The position numbers were made by a program, and so were the translations under genes. A stretch of DNA of 6,243 nucleotides from Parcubacteria group bacterium (GTDB lineage Bacteria; Patescibacteriota; Minisyncoccia; Phycocordibacterales; UBA12088): NCBI GenBank assembly GCA_021731325.1, contig JAKFXP010000090.1, positions 1-6,243 of the forward strand. The letters are read 5' to 3'. The stretch's first letter is position 1. Each line of letters opens with the position of its first letter. Shown one piece after another: positions 1-6,065 of the stretch. Below the pieces are notes generated by a model. That model did not search any database, had not been told where the DNA came from, and saw nothing but the letters and a program-made list of their open reading frames with translations.

Positions 1-352
1 GAATCAAAAACAAGAGGACGATGGTGTTCGCGGGGATACCCAAGCTAATTGCCTTTTGTACCCAATATGCAATAAAGTTAAAGAAACTGGGCTCTTTGAC
101 CGGGCGCTGTTCAAGTAATTTTTGGATGTCATTCTTTTCGGGCTGTTCCTCTGGTTTCGTGAGGTCAGGTTTTGGATTCGTACGCATCTCAAGGAATCCC
201 GCAGGAGCTTCTTCAGTGGCGGTGGCTGAAGAAGCGGTGGTCGTTGCGAGTTTGGTTGGTACGGGAGTAGCCGCTCCCCACACGACACCCGGAATCGCAA
301 AAACGCACGCAAAGACGAGCGTGGCCGAGGCAAGGAGTAGTCGCATATTCAT
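1..352 (-). CDS. Secreted/membrane protein, N-terminal part of a probable 7TM (inactive-transglutaminase-type) protein, cut by window edge
   Basis: This gene starts at 352 and runs off the left edge after 117 open codons. The start MNMRLLLASA, a hydrophobic stretch to about residue 25 and the small residues WGAATP at 25-30 make a clear signal peptide with likely cleavage near residue 26-27. Residues 28-75 are a T/A/P/E-rich, low-complexity linker. Residues 76-105 resemble an amphipathic lead-in (QKLLEQRPVKEPSFFNFIAY), and GIPANTIVLLFLI at 105-117 looks like the start of a first transmembrane helix. From memory, a G-x-P-x-NTIVLL entry into helix 1 fits the 7TM domain of the inactive-transglutaminase/7TM (UUP1-like) proteins of Patescibacteria; only the N-terminus is visible, so the family is tentative. 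ATG at 352 is chosen because an extended -10 box ends 6 nt before it; a second in-frame ATG lies at 346. It follows the DUF1704 gene by 52 nt on the same strand. Being an open-ended partial gene with no stop in the window, it is easy to miss; the long reading frames in the other phases here are shadows. Confidence 0.7.
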   Translation of the reverse strand, partial: MNMRLLLASATLVFACVFAIPGVVWGAATPVPTKLATTTASSATATEEAPAGFLEMRTNPKPDLTKPEEQPEKNDIQKLLEQRPVKEPSFFNFIAYWVQKAISLGIPANTIVLLFLI

Positions 353-358
353 GCGGAT

Positions 359-367
359 ATTATAGCA
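359..367 (-). promoter_or_regulatory. Extended -10 promoter, leaderless start of the 7TM-like gene
   Basis: Read on the minus strand, the bases are TGC then TATAAT, a perfect extended -10, followed by ATCCGC and the ATG at 352. With a normal -10 to +1 distance, transcription would begin on or next to the A of ATG, so the mRNA would be leaderless. I see no TTGACA-like -35 at 16-18 nt upstream; instead there is an A/T tract, a T7-GC-A6 near-palindrome at 370-384, which could act as an UP-like or bent element. The promoter is inferred from sequence only. Confidence 0.65.
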
Positions 368-404
368 CGTTTTTTGCAAAAAAACTAGCGTTTGTGGGGT
401 ATAT

Positions 405-1712
405 TTAGAGCAGCCCCAAATCTCTAACAATAGCCACGTGCTCTTCGTTGGCGGGGTCATATTTACCCAGGGAGAATTTGTCGACCCAGGTGGGATCCTT
501 TTGTATAAGCTCCCACATTGCGATATTGCCCTCACGATACACAATATCTTTGGTATAACACACGCCAGGAGTATCCCCTGACGTCCCCCGGAAGGTGCGC
601 ACACAGCGTGCCCACGCTTGGCGCTTAGCCAATTCTTTTACAAAGTGCATATCAGGAGTTTCGTGCCCGGCAATCGTTTTTCGTAGTATGACCATCAAAA
701 AATAGGGTATCAGTACCTCGTAGAGCATACGGAAGGTGCGCGGGGTGCCATCGAGACCTGAAGCCCACCCCACTGCAAGATATCCAAGACCCCCTGCAAA
801 ATCACTGGCACCGAGGTGAATCTGCTCGGCGTACGTTGCAATCCCCTCTTCTCCTCGTAGATATCCTGCAAGTCCCGCACCGAGGAGTGCGAGCGGGCTC
901 TCTGCACCGCGTTCTCGACGCACGATATGGGTACCCACTTCGTGCGCAATGAGCGCATCCACTCGCCGTTTTGTAAGCGGATGTTTGCGCACCATCAAAT
1001 CTTCGTCACTGGGTATAAAAATCGTGCGATACTCTTGATTGGTATTGAAGGTAACTCGTTCCCCTGGAGCATCGATAACCACCGTCCAGTTTGTGATACG
1101 GTGTCGTGCACATGCCTCCACAAAAAGTGATTGTATTTCTTTTGCGGAACACGAAAGAGCGACGTCCGATGTCTCAAGCATAGGGAGTATAATTGCCTCA
1201 AACGACATGGGGCGCATCGGTACCACCGTGGTGAGTACGTCGAGGATATCGAGCGCTTCTCGCACAACAGGGTTTGTTCCGTACCGTGCAGACACTCGCT
1301 CAATATCGTCACGCAATCCTCGCAAGGAGTAGAAAAATATATCTTCACGCGGCGCACCATACGTACGCACCGAGGCTGCATGCACCGCCGTATCATCCCC
1401 TTGAGACGCCGCGAGGAGGAGCTGGTATTTGAACCGCGTTTTTTCAAGCTTGGCCGTGTATGCACGACGCACCACCTCGTCTTCATACACCCCTACGACC
1501 GCTTCAAACGCCTCCACATCTTCGAGTCGCTCCGCAGGGCACGCTAATACCGCATCTTTGTATACCAGATGTGCCTCGGCGCGTTCGCCCGAAATAAACA
1601 CGTCTTTGATTCCTCGTTCGTTGGTGTACCGCAAATATTCATAGTCGGCAACGAGAAATGGAGTCAAGTCCTCAATAAAGGCCGCATCTCGTTGTCGTAC
1701 TGATTTCGTCAT
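405..1712 (-). CDS. DUF1704 / MATCAP-like (QEGLA-motif) zinc metallocarboxypeptidase
   Basis: This 435-residue protein has a zinc-peptidase motif HEVGTH at 257-262 (H257 and H262 as ligands, E258 as the general base). A second motif, EEGIATYAEQ at 288-297, holds the likely third zinc ligand and matches the 'QEGLA' signature of the DUF1704 family (often annotated 'flavohemoglobin expression-modulating QEGLA motif protein'). The C-terminal block with FRGT at 374-377 and YTKDIVYREG at 386-395 also fits the family. Eukaryotic members (MATCAP) remove C-terminal tyrosine or glutamate from tubulin; the bacterial substrates are not established to my knowledge. No signal peptide is seen, so it is probably cytoplasmic; residues 301-345 are hydrophobic but typical of the fold. 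It is preceded by its own extended -10 and lies 72 nt after pyrG and 52 nt before a signal-peptide/7TM-like gene. The start is the ATG 8 nt after the -10 box, with no Shine-Dalgarno. Family assignment is strong; role is inferred. Confidence 0.88.
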   Translation of the reverse strand: MTKSVRQRDAAFIEDLTPFLVADYEYLRYTNERGIKDVFISGERAEAHLVYKDAVLACPAERLEDVEAFEAVVGVYEDEVVRRAYTAKLEKTRFKYQLLLAASQGDDTAVHAASVRTYGAPREDIFFYSLRGLRDDIERVSARYGTNPVVREALDILDVLTTVVPMRPMSFEAIILPMLETSDVALSCSAKEIQSLFVEACARHRITNWTVVIDAPGERVTFNTNQEYRTIFIPSDEDLMVRKHPLTKRRVDALIAHEVGTHIVRRERGAESPLALLGAGLAGYLRGEEGIATYAEQIHLGASDFAGGLGYLAVGWASGLDGTPRTFRMLYEVLIPYFLMVILRKTIAGHETPDMHFVKELAKRQAWARCVRTFRGTSGDTPGVCYTKDIVYREGNIAMWELIQKDPTWVDKFSLGKYDPANEEHVAIVRDLGLL

Positions 1713-1720
1713 ATAGGTTC

Positions 1721-1729
1721 AGTATACCA
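1721..1729 (-). promoter_or_regulatory. Extended -10 promoter of the DUF1704 gene, almost leaderless
   Basis: On the minus strand TGG is followed by TATACT, then 8 nt (GAACCTAT) to the ATG at 1712. The expected transcription start leaves a leader of about 2 nt. There is no convincing -35 hexamer. The core TGGTATACTGA is identical to that of the ftsE promoter at 5097-5105, which supports both as real elements. Confidence 0.6.
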
Positions 1730-1757
1730 AATTGCACGGCTACGGGAACGGGAGAAC

Positions 1758-1778
1758 GTATGCGGGAACCCCGCATAC
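1758..1778 (-). terminator. Hairpin after pyrG (terminator-like, no U-tract)
   Basis: This is a perfect 9-bp stem (GTATGCGGG with CCCGCATAC) and a 3-nt loop, 6 nt beyond the pyrG stop codon. It stands between pyrG and the DUF1704 promoter. It lacks a downstream run of T on either strand, so it may slow or protect the 3' end rather than act as a textbook intrinsic terminator. It shares the plus-strand 10-mer AACCCCGCAT with the hairpin upstream of prfB. Confidence 0.45.
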
Positions 1779-1784
1779 CCATAC

Positions 1785-3458
1785 TTATTTCGTACCCCGC
1801 TCAATTGCTGCCCGCACAAAGCCGGTAAACAATGGATGGGGACGAAGCGGGCGTGCCGTAAACTCCGGATGAAATTGTGTCCCGAGGAAAAAAGGATGTA
1901 CCTCTTTGGGAAGCTCGGCAATCTCCATGAGGGTACGGTCGGGACTTCTACCTGAAAAGACGAGGCCGGCGTTCGTAAGCGACTCAATGTACTCAGGATT
2001 TACCTCGTACCGATGACGATGGCGCTCCTCCACCTCCGCGACACCATAGAGCGAGCGCGCAGTGGTACCTTTGGTGAGCTCGGCCGGGTAGGTGCCGAGC
2101 CGCATCGTGCCTCCGTAATTGCCCGCTGCCATGAGCTTCTTTTGCTCGGGCATAATGTCAATGACCGAGTAGGGTGTTTTTGCATCCACCTCAACGGTGT
2201 GGGCCCCGGCGAGCTTAAGCTTGTGTCGTGCATATTCAATCACCATAAGTTGCATACCATAACAGATACCAAAGTACGGCACCGCATGGGTACGTGCAAA
2301 CTCAACCACGTTAATTTTTCCTTCAATGCCACTTTCACCAAACCCACCCGGCACCAAGATACCGTCGTACATATCAAGCGCTCCTTTTGGCACCCCGTTG
2401 GTAAAATCCTGTGCACTGAGCCAGTGAATGACCGGCTTTGAACCAAGTGTGTAGGCTGAGTATTTGATTGCTTCAAGTACCGAAATGTAGGCATCGGAGA
2501 GCACAAAGTCACCGGTATCAAAGTATTTGCCCACCACGGCGATGTGCACCTCTTGGTCTGCATTGCGCACCTGGGTCGTGAATTTTTTCCATGGTGCTAA
2601 ACGGGAGGGTGTCCTTGGCATCAGAGAGAGACGTTCGAGCAGGAGATCAGAAAGATGATCTTTTTCAAAATTGAGGGGCACCTCATAAATACTCTCTACA
2701 TCGGGTGCAGAAATGAGTCGTTCCTCGGACACATTGCAAAAGAGGGCTAGCTTTTCTTTGCGCCGTTTGTCGAGCGGACGATCGCTCCGTGCAATGATAA
2801 AGTCAGGATGGATACCGGTGCCATTCAACGTACGCACCGCATGCTGCGTCGGTTTTGTTTTCATCTCGCCAATCTTACCCGGCACCGGTAGATAGCTCAC
2901 CATCACGGTAATCACATCCTGTGGGTGACGTAATTTGAGCATACGTATCGCCTCCAAAAACAAGATGTTTTCGTACTCCCCTACCGTACCCCCAACCTCA
3001 ATCGTGACCACATCCGCGTCGGCGTCTTTTGCTGCCTTCTTAATACGTCGAATGACTTCGAGGGGGATATGTGGTACTACCTGGACGCATTTACCCTGGT
3101 ACTTTAGATTGCGCTCATTTTCGATGACGGTACGGTAGACCCGTCCCGTTGTCATGTAGTTGGTGCTCGTGAGGTTGGTGTTGAGAAAGCGCTCATAGTT
3201 CCCCATATCCTGATCGGTCTCATCGCCGTCCGAGAGCACGAACACCTCCCCATGCTCAGTCGGATTCATCGTGCCCGCATCGACATTTATGTAGGGGTCA
3301 ATTTTAAGCGCAGTGACCCTGAGTCCCCGCGCTTGGAGCAACATACTAATAGATGAGGTAGTGATACCTTTGCCCACTCCCGACATAACCCCACCGACGA
3401 CAAAAATATACTTAGTTTGCTTTTTTTCGATAGCTGGTTTTTTGGACAAAGAGGTCAT
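1785..3458 (-). CDS. pyrG: CTP synthase (glutamine-hydrolysing)
   Basis: This cytosolic enzyme converts UTP, ATP and glutamine to CTP, the last step of de novo pyrimidine nucleotide synthesis. At 557 residues it is slightly longer than E. coli PyrG (545). The N-terminal synthetase domain (about 1-285) has the P-loop GGVMSGVGKG at 22-31, the LKIDPYINVDAGTMNP region at 51-66 and the EVGGTVG motif at 154-160. The class I glutamine amidotransferase domain (about 303-557) has the oxyanion strand VPGGFG at 369-374, the nucleophile Cys399 in GICYGMQ, and the His530/Glu532 pair in QFHPEF. All catalytic residues are present, so it should be active. Two small peculiarities are a loop insertion KYFDTGDFVLSDAY at 311-324 and Tyr400 after the nucleophile where Leu is usual. 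It starts 3 nt after the ftsX stop with no visible Shine-Dalgarno, so its translation probably depends on ftsX (coupling or reinitiation). A hairpin follows it. Confidence 0.97.
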   Translation of the reverse strand: MTSLSKKPAIEKKQTKYIFVVGGVMSGVGKGITTSSISMLLQARGLRVTALKIDPYINVDAGTMNPTEHGEVFVLSDGDETDQDMGNYERFLNTNLTSTNYMTTGRVYRTVIENERNLKYQGKCVQVVPHIPLEVIRRIKKAAKDADADVVTIEVGGTVGEYENILFLEAIRMLKLRHPQDVITVMVSYLPVPGKIGEMKTKPTQHAVRTLNGTGIHPDFIIARSDRPLDKRRKEKLALFCNVSEERLISAPDVESIYEVPLNFEKDHLSDLLLERLSLMPRTPSRLAPWKKFTTQVRNADQEVHIAVVGKYFDTGDFVLSDAYISVLEAIKYSAYTLGSKPVIHWLSAQDFTNGVPKGALDMYDGILVPGGFGESGIEGKINVVEFARTHAVPYFGICYGMQLMVIEYARHKLKLAGAHTVEVDAKTPYSVIDIMPEQKKLMAAGNYGGTMRLGTYPAELTKGTTARSLYGVAEVEERHRHRYEVNPEYIESLTNAGLVFSGRSPDRTLMEIAELPKEVHPFFLGTQFHPEFTARPLRPHPLFTGFVRAAIERGTK

Positions 3459-3461
3459 TGT

Positions 3462-4388
3462 TTAAATACGAAGGTATTTGCGCACCGCCAAGTAACTTGC
3501 CAGAGCGCCAACGCATATACCCGAAGCCATGATGGTAACAAAAATTTGTCCAAAATGCGAGGTGTAGAACGTAAACAGGTTGATGCTGCCAAAAAATTGC
3601 TGGGTGGCAGGCCCAAGCCAAATAGCGAGTGGGTAATACGATACCAGGGTCACGAGACCGGCAATAAGGCCATACATAATGCCCTCGAATACAAATGGTC
3701 CTCGAATATACATATCACTCGCGCCCACGAGTCGCATAACCGCTATTTCTTCACGAGAAATATAAATCGCCATGCGAATGGTATTAAACACGATAATAAT
3801 TGAGGAGACGACCAGTACGAGCGAGAGGGCGTATCCAAATTTTTCGATATTTACAATCACCTGTTGGAGTTTTTCGATGGCCTCTTTGTTCTCATTGTAG
3901 TTCTTTTTTGCGATAATCGACGTACCTCCGGTACCTATCGTGGACTCATCTTTGTCGAGAAATGCAACAATACTTTCATAGTTGGAAGGATCTTTTGCTT
4001 TGATGGCAAGTGAGGCGAGGAGTGGGTTTTCTCCTAACTCTTCAAGTGCTTGTAATTCGATTTGATCATCCTTGTGCCGCTCTTTAAAACGCTCCAGTGC
4101 CTCGTCTCGTGAGGTGTAGGTGACCTTCTCTACCTCGGGCAATGTTTCAAGTACTTTTTGTACCGCAACAATGCGCTCTTCGGGTGCGTCAATAACAAAG
4201 TATGCATTGATGTCCACCTTGTCTTTGAGCATATCGAGTGATGAGGTGAGCATCGCATCCAAAAACATCAGCGACCCGATGACGAAAAGAGTAATCGTCA
4301 TAACCACCACCGAAGAAATGGATACAAATCCATTGCGCCAAAAATTTACAAATCCTGTTTTGACAATACGTCTAAATGAAAGAAACAT
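3462..4388 (-). CDS. ftsX: Cell division ABC transporter permease FtsX
   Basis: This is the membrane partner of FtsE. In known systems FtsEX does not transport a substrate but transmits ATP hydrolysis across the membrane to activate septal peptidoglycan hydrolases. The 308-residue protein has the FtsX layout: a cytoplasmic N-terminus (MFLSFRRIVKTGFVNFWRNG), TM1 at about 20-45, a large extracytoplasmic domain at about 46-183, then TM2 about 184-207, TM3 about 232-257 and TM4 about 279-300, with the coupling segment SREEIAVMRLVGAS at 211-224. The frame is open upstream to an ATG at 4484, but that 32-residue extension overlaps the end of ftsE and reads like an out-of-frame shadow. The ATG at 4388, 13 nt after the ftsE stop, gives the family-typical N-terminus. 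No Shine-Dalgarno is visible before it, so coupling to ftsE is likely. The partner hydrolase is not in this window. Confidence 0.93.
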   Translation of the reverse strand: MFLSFRRIVKTGFVNFWRNGFVSISSVVVMTITLFVIGSLMFLDAMLTSSLDMLKDKVDINAYFVIDAPEERIVAVQKVLETLPEVEKVTYTSRDEALERFKERHKDDQIELQALEELGENPLLASLAIKAKDPSNYESIVAFLDKDESTIGTGGTSIIAKKNYNENKEAIEKLQQVIVNIEKFGYALSLVLVVSSIIIVFNTIRMAIYISREEIAVMRLVGASDMYIRGPFVFEGIMYGLIAGLVTLVSYYPLAIWLGPATQQFFGSINLFTFYTSHFGQIFVTIMASGICVGALASYLAVRKYLRI

Positions 4389-4401
4389 ACGTAAGTAGTA
4401 A

Positions 4402-5085
4402 TTAGAGAACGTAGCGACCAGTCGCATCATCGCGTACGATACGACCCGTGTCCATAGTGATGACGCGCTTCCCCAGCGAGTCAATGACTCCCTTATTGTG
4501 TGTCGTGAGTATAACGGTCGTCCCGAGGTCGTTAATCTTTTTTAATATCTGGACAATTTCGTATGTATTGATAGGGTCGAGGTTGCCGGTCGGCTCATCG
4601 GCGATAATAAGATCTGGCTGATTCACAATAGCTCGCGCGATGGCGACCCGTTGACGTTCTCCACCCGATAATTCTCCCGGAAAACTCCACATTTTTTCAC
4701 GCAAATCAACGAGGTCAAGTACATGGGGCACATCAGCCTCAATCTCCTCGTCGAGTCGCCCTGCTGCTTCCATAGCAAAGGCGATATTCTCGTACGTGGT
4801 ACGGTTGGGAAGTAAACGAAAATCTTGGAACACGGTACCAATACGCTGACGGTACGACATAAGATGTTTGCGCCGTAACTGGTGAATATCAGACGAATGA
4901 AAATATACCGCACCTTCCGTAGGCCCTTCTTCGACGAGGAGTAGCTTGAGGAGAGTGGTCTTCCCCGCTCCCGAGTGACCTACTACGGACACAAACTCAC
5001 CCGGGGCGATGGAGAGGGTCACTTGGTCAAGAGCGACAGAATTGTCGGTATTATAGTGTTTTGAAACGTTATCAAAATAAATCAT
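4402..5085 (-). CDS. ftsE: Cell division ATP-binding protein FtsE
   Basis: This cytoplasmic ABC ATPase drives FtsX in the FtsEX septal complex. At 227 residues it matches the family size and carries every ABC element: Walker A GHSGAGKTT at 36-44, Q-loop Gln87 in VFQDFRLLPNRTTYEN (the FtsE-type segment), signature LSGGE at 139-143, Walker B LIIADE at 159-164 followed by PTGNLDP, and the H-loop His196 in TTHN. It should therefore be an active ATPase. The gene lies 34 nt after prfB and has an extended -10 box of its own 11 nt before the ATG, so it can be transcribed with prfB and separately. The prfB-ftsE-ftsX order is conserved in several phyla, which supports the identification. Confidence 0.96.
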   Translation of the reverse strand: MIYFDNVSKHYNTDNSVALDQVTLSIAPGEFVSVVGHSGAGKTTLLKLLLVEEGPTEGAVYFHSSDIHQLRRKHLMSYRQRIGTVFQDFRLLPNRTTYENIAFAMEAAGRLDEEIEADVPHVLDLVDLREKMWSFPGELSGGERQRVAIARAIVNQPDLIIADEPTGNLDPINTYEIVQILKKINDLGTTVILTTHNKGVIDSLGKRVITMDTGRIVRDDATGRYVL

Positions 5086-5096
5086 GGACAGGTATC

Positions 5097-5105
5097 AGTA
5101 TACCA
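5097..5105 (-). promoter_or_regulatory. Extended -10 promoter of ftsE
   Basis: Minus-strand TGG then TATACT lies in the 34-nt gap between the prfB stop and the ftsE ATG (5085), with 11 nt between the -10 and the ATG. The predicted leader is about 5 nt, too short for a Shine-Dalgarno. The element is the same TGGTATACTGA seen before the DUF1704 gene. It suggests that ftsE-ftsX-pyrG has an internal promoter in addition to read-through from prfB. Confidence 0.55.
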
Positions 5106-5113
5106 TGTGGTAT
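5100..5113. promoter_or_regulatory. 14-bp palindrome overlapping the ftsE -10 (possible operator)
   Basis: ATACCA and TGGTAT flank a 2-bp centre and cover the extended -10 dinucleotide and half of the -10 hexamer of ftsE. GGTATC also occurs three times in direct orientation on the plus strand (5091, 5109 and 5116). This could be a repressor site, or simply a consequence of the TATAC-rich promoter; no regulator is identified. Confidence 0.25.
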
Positions 5114-5119
5114 CCGGTA

Positions 5120-6016
5120 TCAAAACCTGCGCACGGGGGACTCTGCTTCAAGAAAGTCATCCAATTCTCCCCGTTCGAGCACCGCCTCGACATTCGATGT
5201 TTCGACGCCGGTTCGGTGATCTTTGACCATCTGATACGGATGGAGCACGTACGAGCGAATTTGACTTCCCCATTCGATTTTACCGGGATCAGTCGAGAGG
5301 TCGGCGAGTTTTTCCTTACGCTCTTCCTCCATGCGACGGATAAGTTTTGCCTCAACCAATGCGAGCGCCTTTTGGCGATTTGCCTCTTGGGTACGTTCCC
5401 CATCACAGTGCGCATTGATACCTGTTGGTTTGTGAACAATGCGCACCGCAGTCTCTCGCTTATTAACATTTTGACCACCCGGACCACTGCTCCGTGCAAA
5501 GGAGACCTCGAGATCAGTGGGAGGAATGTCTAATTTTGACTTTTCAATAACCGGGAGTACTTCGACCATCACAAACGAGGTTTGGCGTTTTGCATTGGCA
5601 TTGAAAGGGGAGATGCGGACGAGCCGGTGTACCCCGTACTCACCACGCAAATTTCCGTACGCACCTTTGTTCTCCACCTCGAATGAGAGATTGCGATACC
5701 CACCATGGTCGTTCTCGTGATCATGAATCACGTGCCAACCCCAGCCTTTGCGCTCGCAAAGTTTCTGGTACATCCGAAAGAGCATACCGGCAAAATCTTC
5801 TGCATCATCACCTCCTGCACCGGCGTATATGGACACCACTCCCTTGCTACTATCGTATGGGGAGCCTCCTTCGGACACCGCTTTGAGATCGCTCAATTCT
5901 TGAATAAGCTCCTGCGCCTTTTGGCTATCTTTCCAAAAGTTCGGCTCGTACATGAGAGCCTCGATCTCAGCGATGCGGGGGTTTTGCTCGTTCGACTGTG
6001 GTTCAGCGCTTGCCAT
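5120..6016 (-). CDS. prfB: Peptide chain release factor 2, shortened domain 1
   Basis: This class I release factor recognises UAA and UGA and triggers peptidyl-tRNA hydrolysis on the ribosome. From the ATG at 6016 it has 298 residues against about 365 in E. coli RF2. The stop-codon reader motif SPF (in VRISPFNANAKRQTSF, residues 133-148) marks it as RF2 rather than RF1 (PxT). The catalytic GGQ is present in SSGPGGQNVNKRETAVR (GGQ at 180-182). The C-terminal WGSQIRSYVLHPY and VKDHRTGVET motifs are conserved. The N-terminal domain is cut down: by eye, the helix pair ending near residue 46 joins AGAGG at 65-69 after about 19 residues where E. coli has about 69, a loss of about 50 residues. There is no internal UGA, so no autoregulatory frameshift. 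An upstream in-frame ATG at 6028 would overlap the -10 box, so 6016 is preferred. The stop is TGA. Confidence 0.92.
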   Translation of the reverse strand: MASAEPQSNEQNPRIAEIEALMYEPNFWKDSQKAQELIQELSDLKAVSEGGSPYDSSKGVVSIYAGAGGDDAEDFAGMLFRMYQKLCERKGWGWHVIHDHENDHGGYRNLSFEVENKGAYGNLRGEYGVHRLVRISPFNANAKRQTSFVMVEVLPVIEKSKLDIPPTDLEVSFARSSGPGGQNVNKRETAVRIVHKPTGINAHCDGERTQEANRQKALALVEAKLIRRMEEERKEKLADLSTDPGKIEWGSQIRSYVLHPYQMVKDHRTGVETSNVEAVLERGELDDFLEAESPVRRF

Positions 6017-6023
6017 TCCAATT

Positions 6024-6032
6024 ATCATATCA
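6024..6032 (-). promoter_or_regulatory. Extended -10 promoter of prfB, leaderless
   Basis: Minus-strand TGA then TATGAT is followed by 7 nt (AATTGGA) and the ATG at 6016. The predicted transcription start is at or one base before the start codon. The element overlaps the alternative ATG at 6028-6026, which therefore should not be in the mRNA. The T of the extended TG is also the last base of the adjacent hairpin at 6032-6058. No good -35 is seen. Confidence 0.55.
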
Positions 6033-6058
6033 CAAACCCCGCATCGTGCGGGGTTTGT
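6032..6058. terminator. GC-rich hairpin abutting the prfB promoter (terminator or operator)
   Basis: This is a perfect 12-bp inverted repeat (ACAAACCCCGCA with TGCGGGGTTTGT) with a 3-nt loop. On the plus strand it is followed by TTGTCTGG and on the minus strand by GATATGAT, so neither side has a strong T-run. It could end transcription entering from upstream of prfB, or as DNA it could be a binding site covering the -35/-10 spacer of prfB. The 10-mer AACCCCGCAT recurs in the hairpin after pyrG. Confidence 0.45.
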
Positions 6059-6065
6059 TTGTCTG

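Noticed and set aside
21..365. A 114-codon open frame on the plus strand opposite the signal-peptide gene
   Set aside because: Its translation is low-complexity without recognisable motifs. The opposite strand has a clear signal peptide, linker and transmembrane start with a matching promoter.
4389..4484. A 32-residue N-terminal extension of FtsX
   Set aside because: It overlaps the 3' end of ftsE and has no FtsX-like sequence. The downstream ATG at 4388 gives the family-typical N-terminus and normal spacing.
3900..5085. FtsEX as a LolCDE/MacB-type lipoprotein or drug exporter
   Set aside because: The ATPase has the FtsE-type segment after the Q-loop, the permease has the short four-helix FtsX layout, and prfB is adjacent, which together favour FtsEX.
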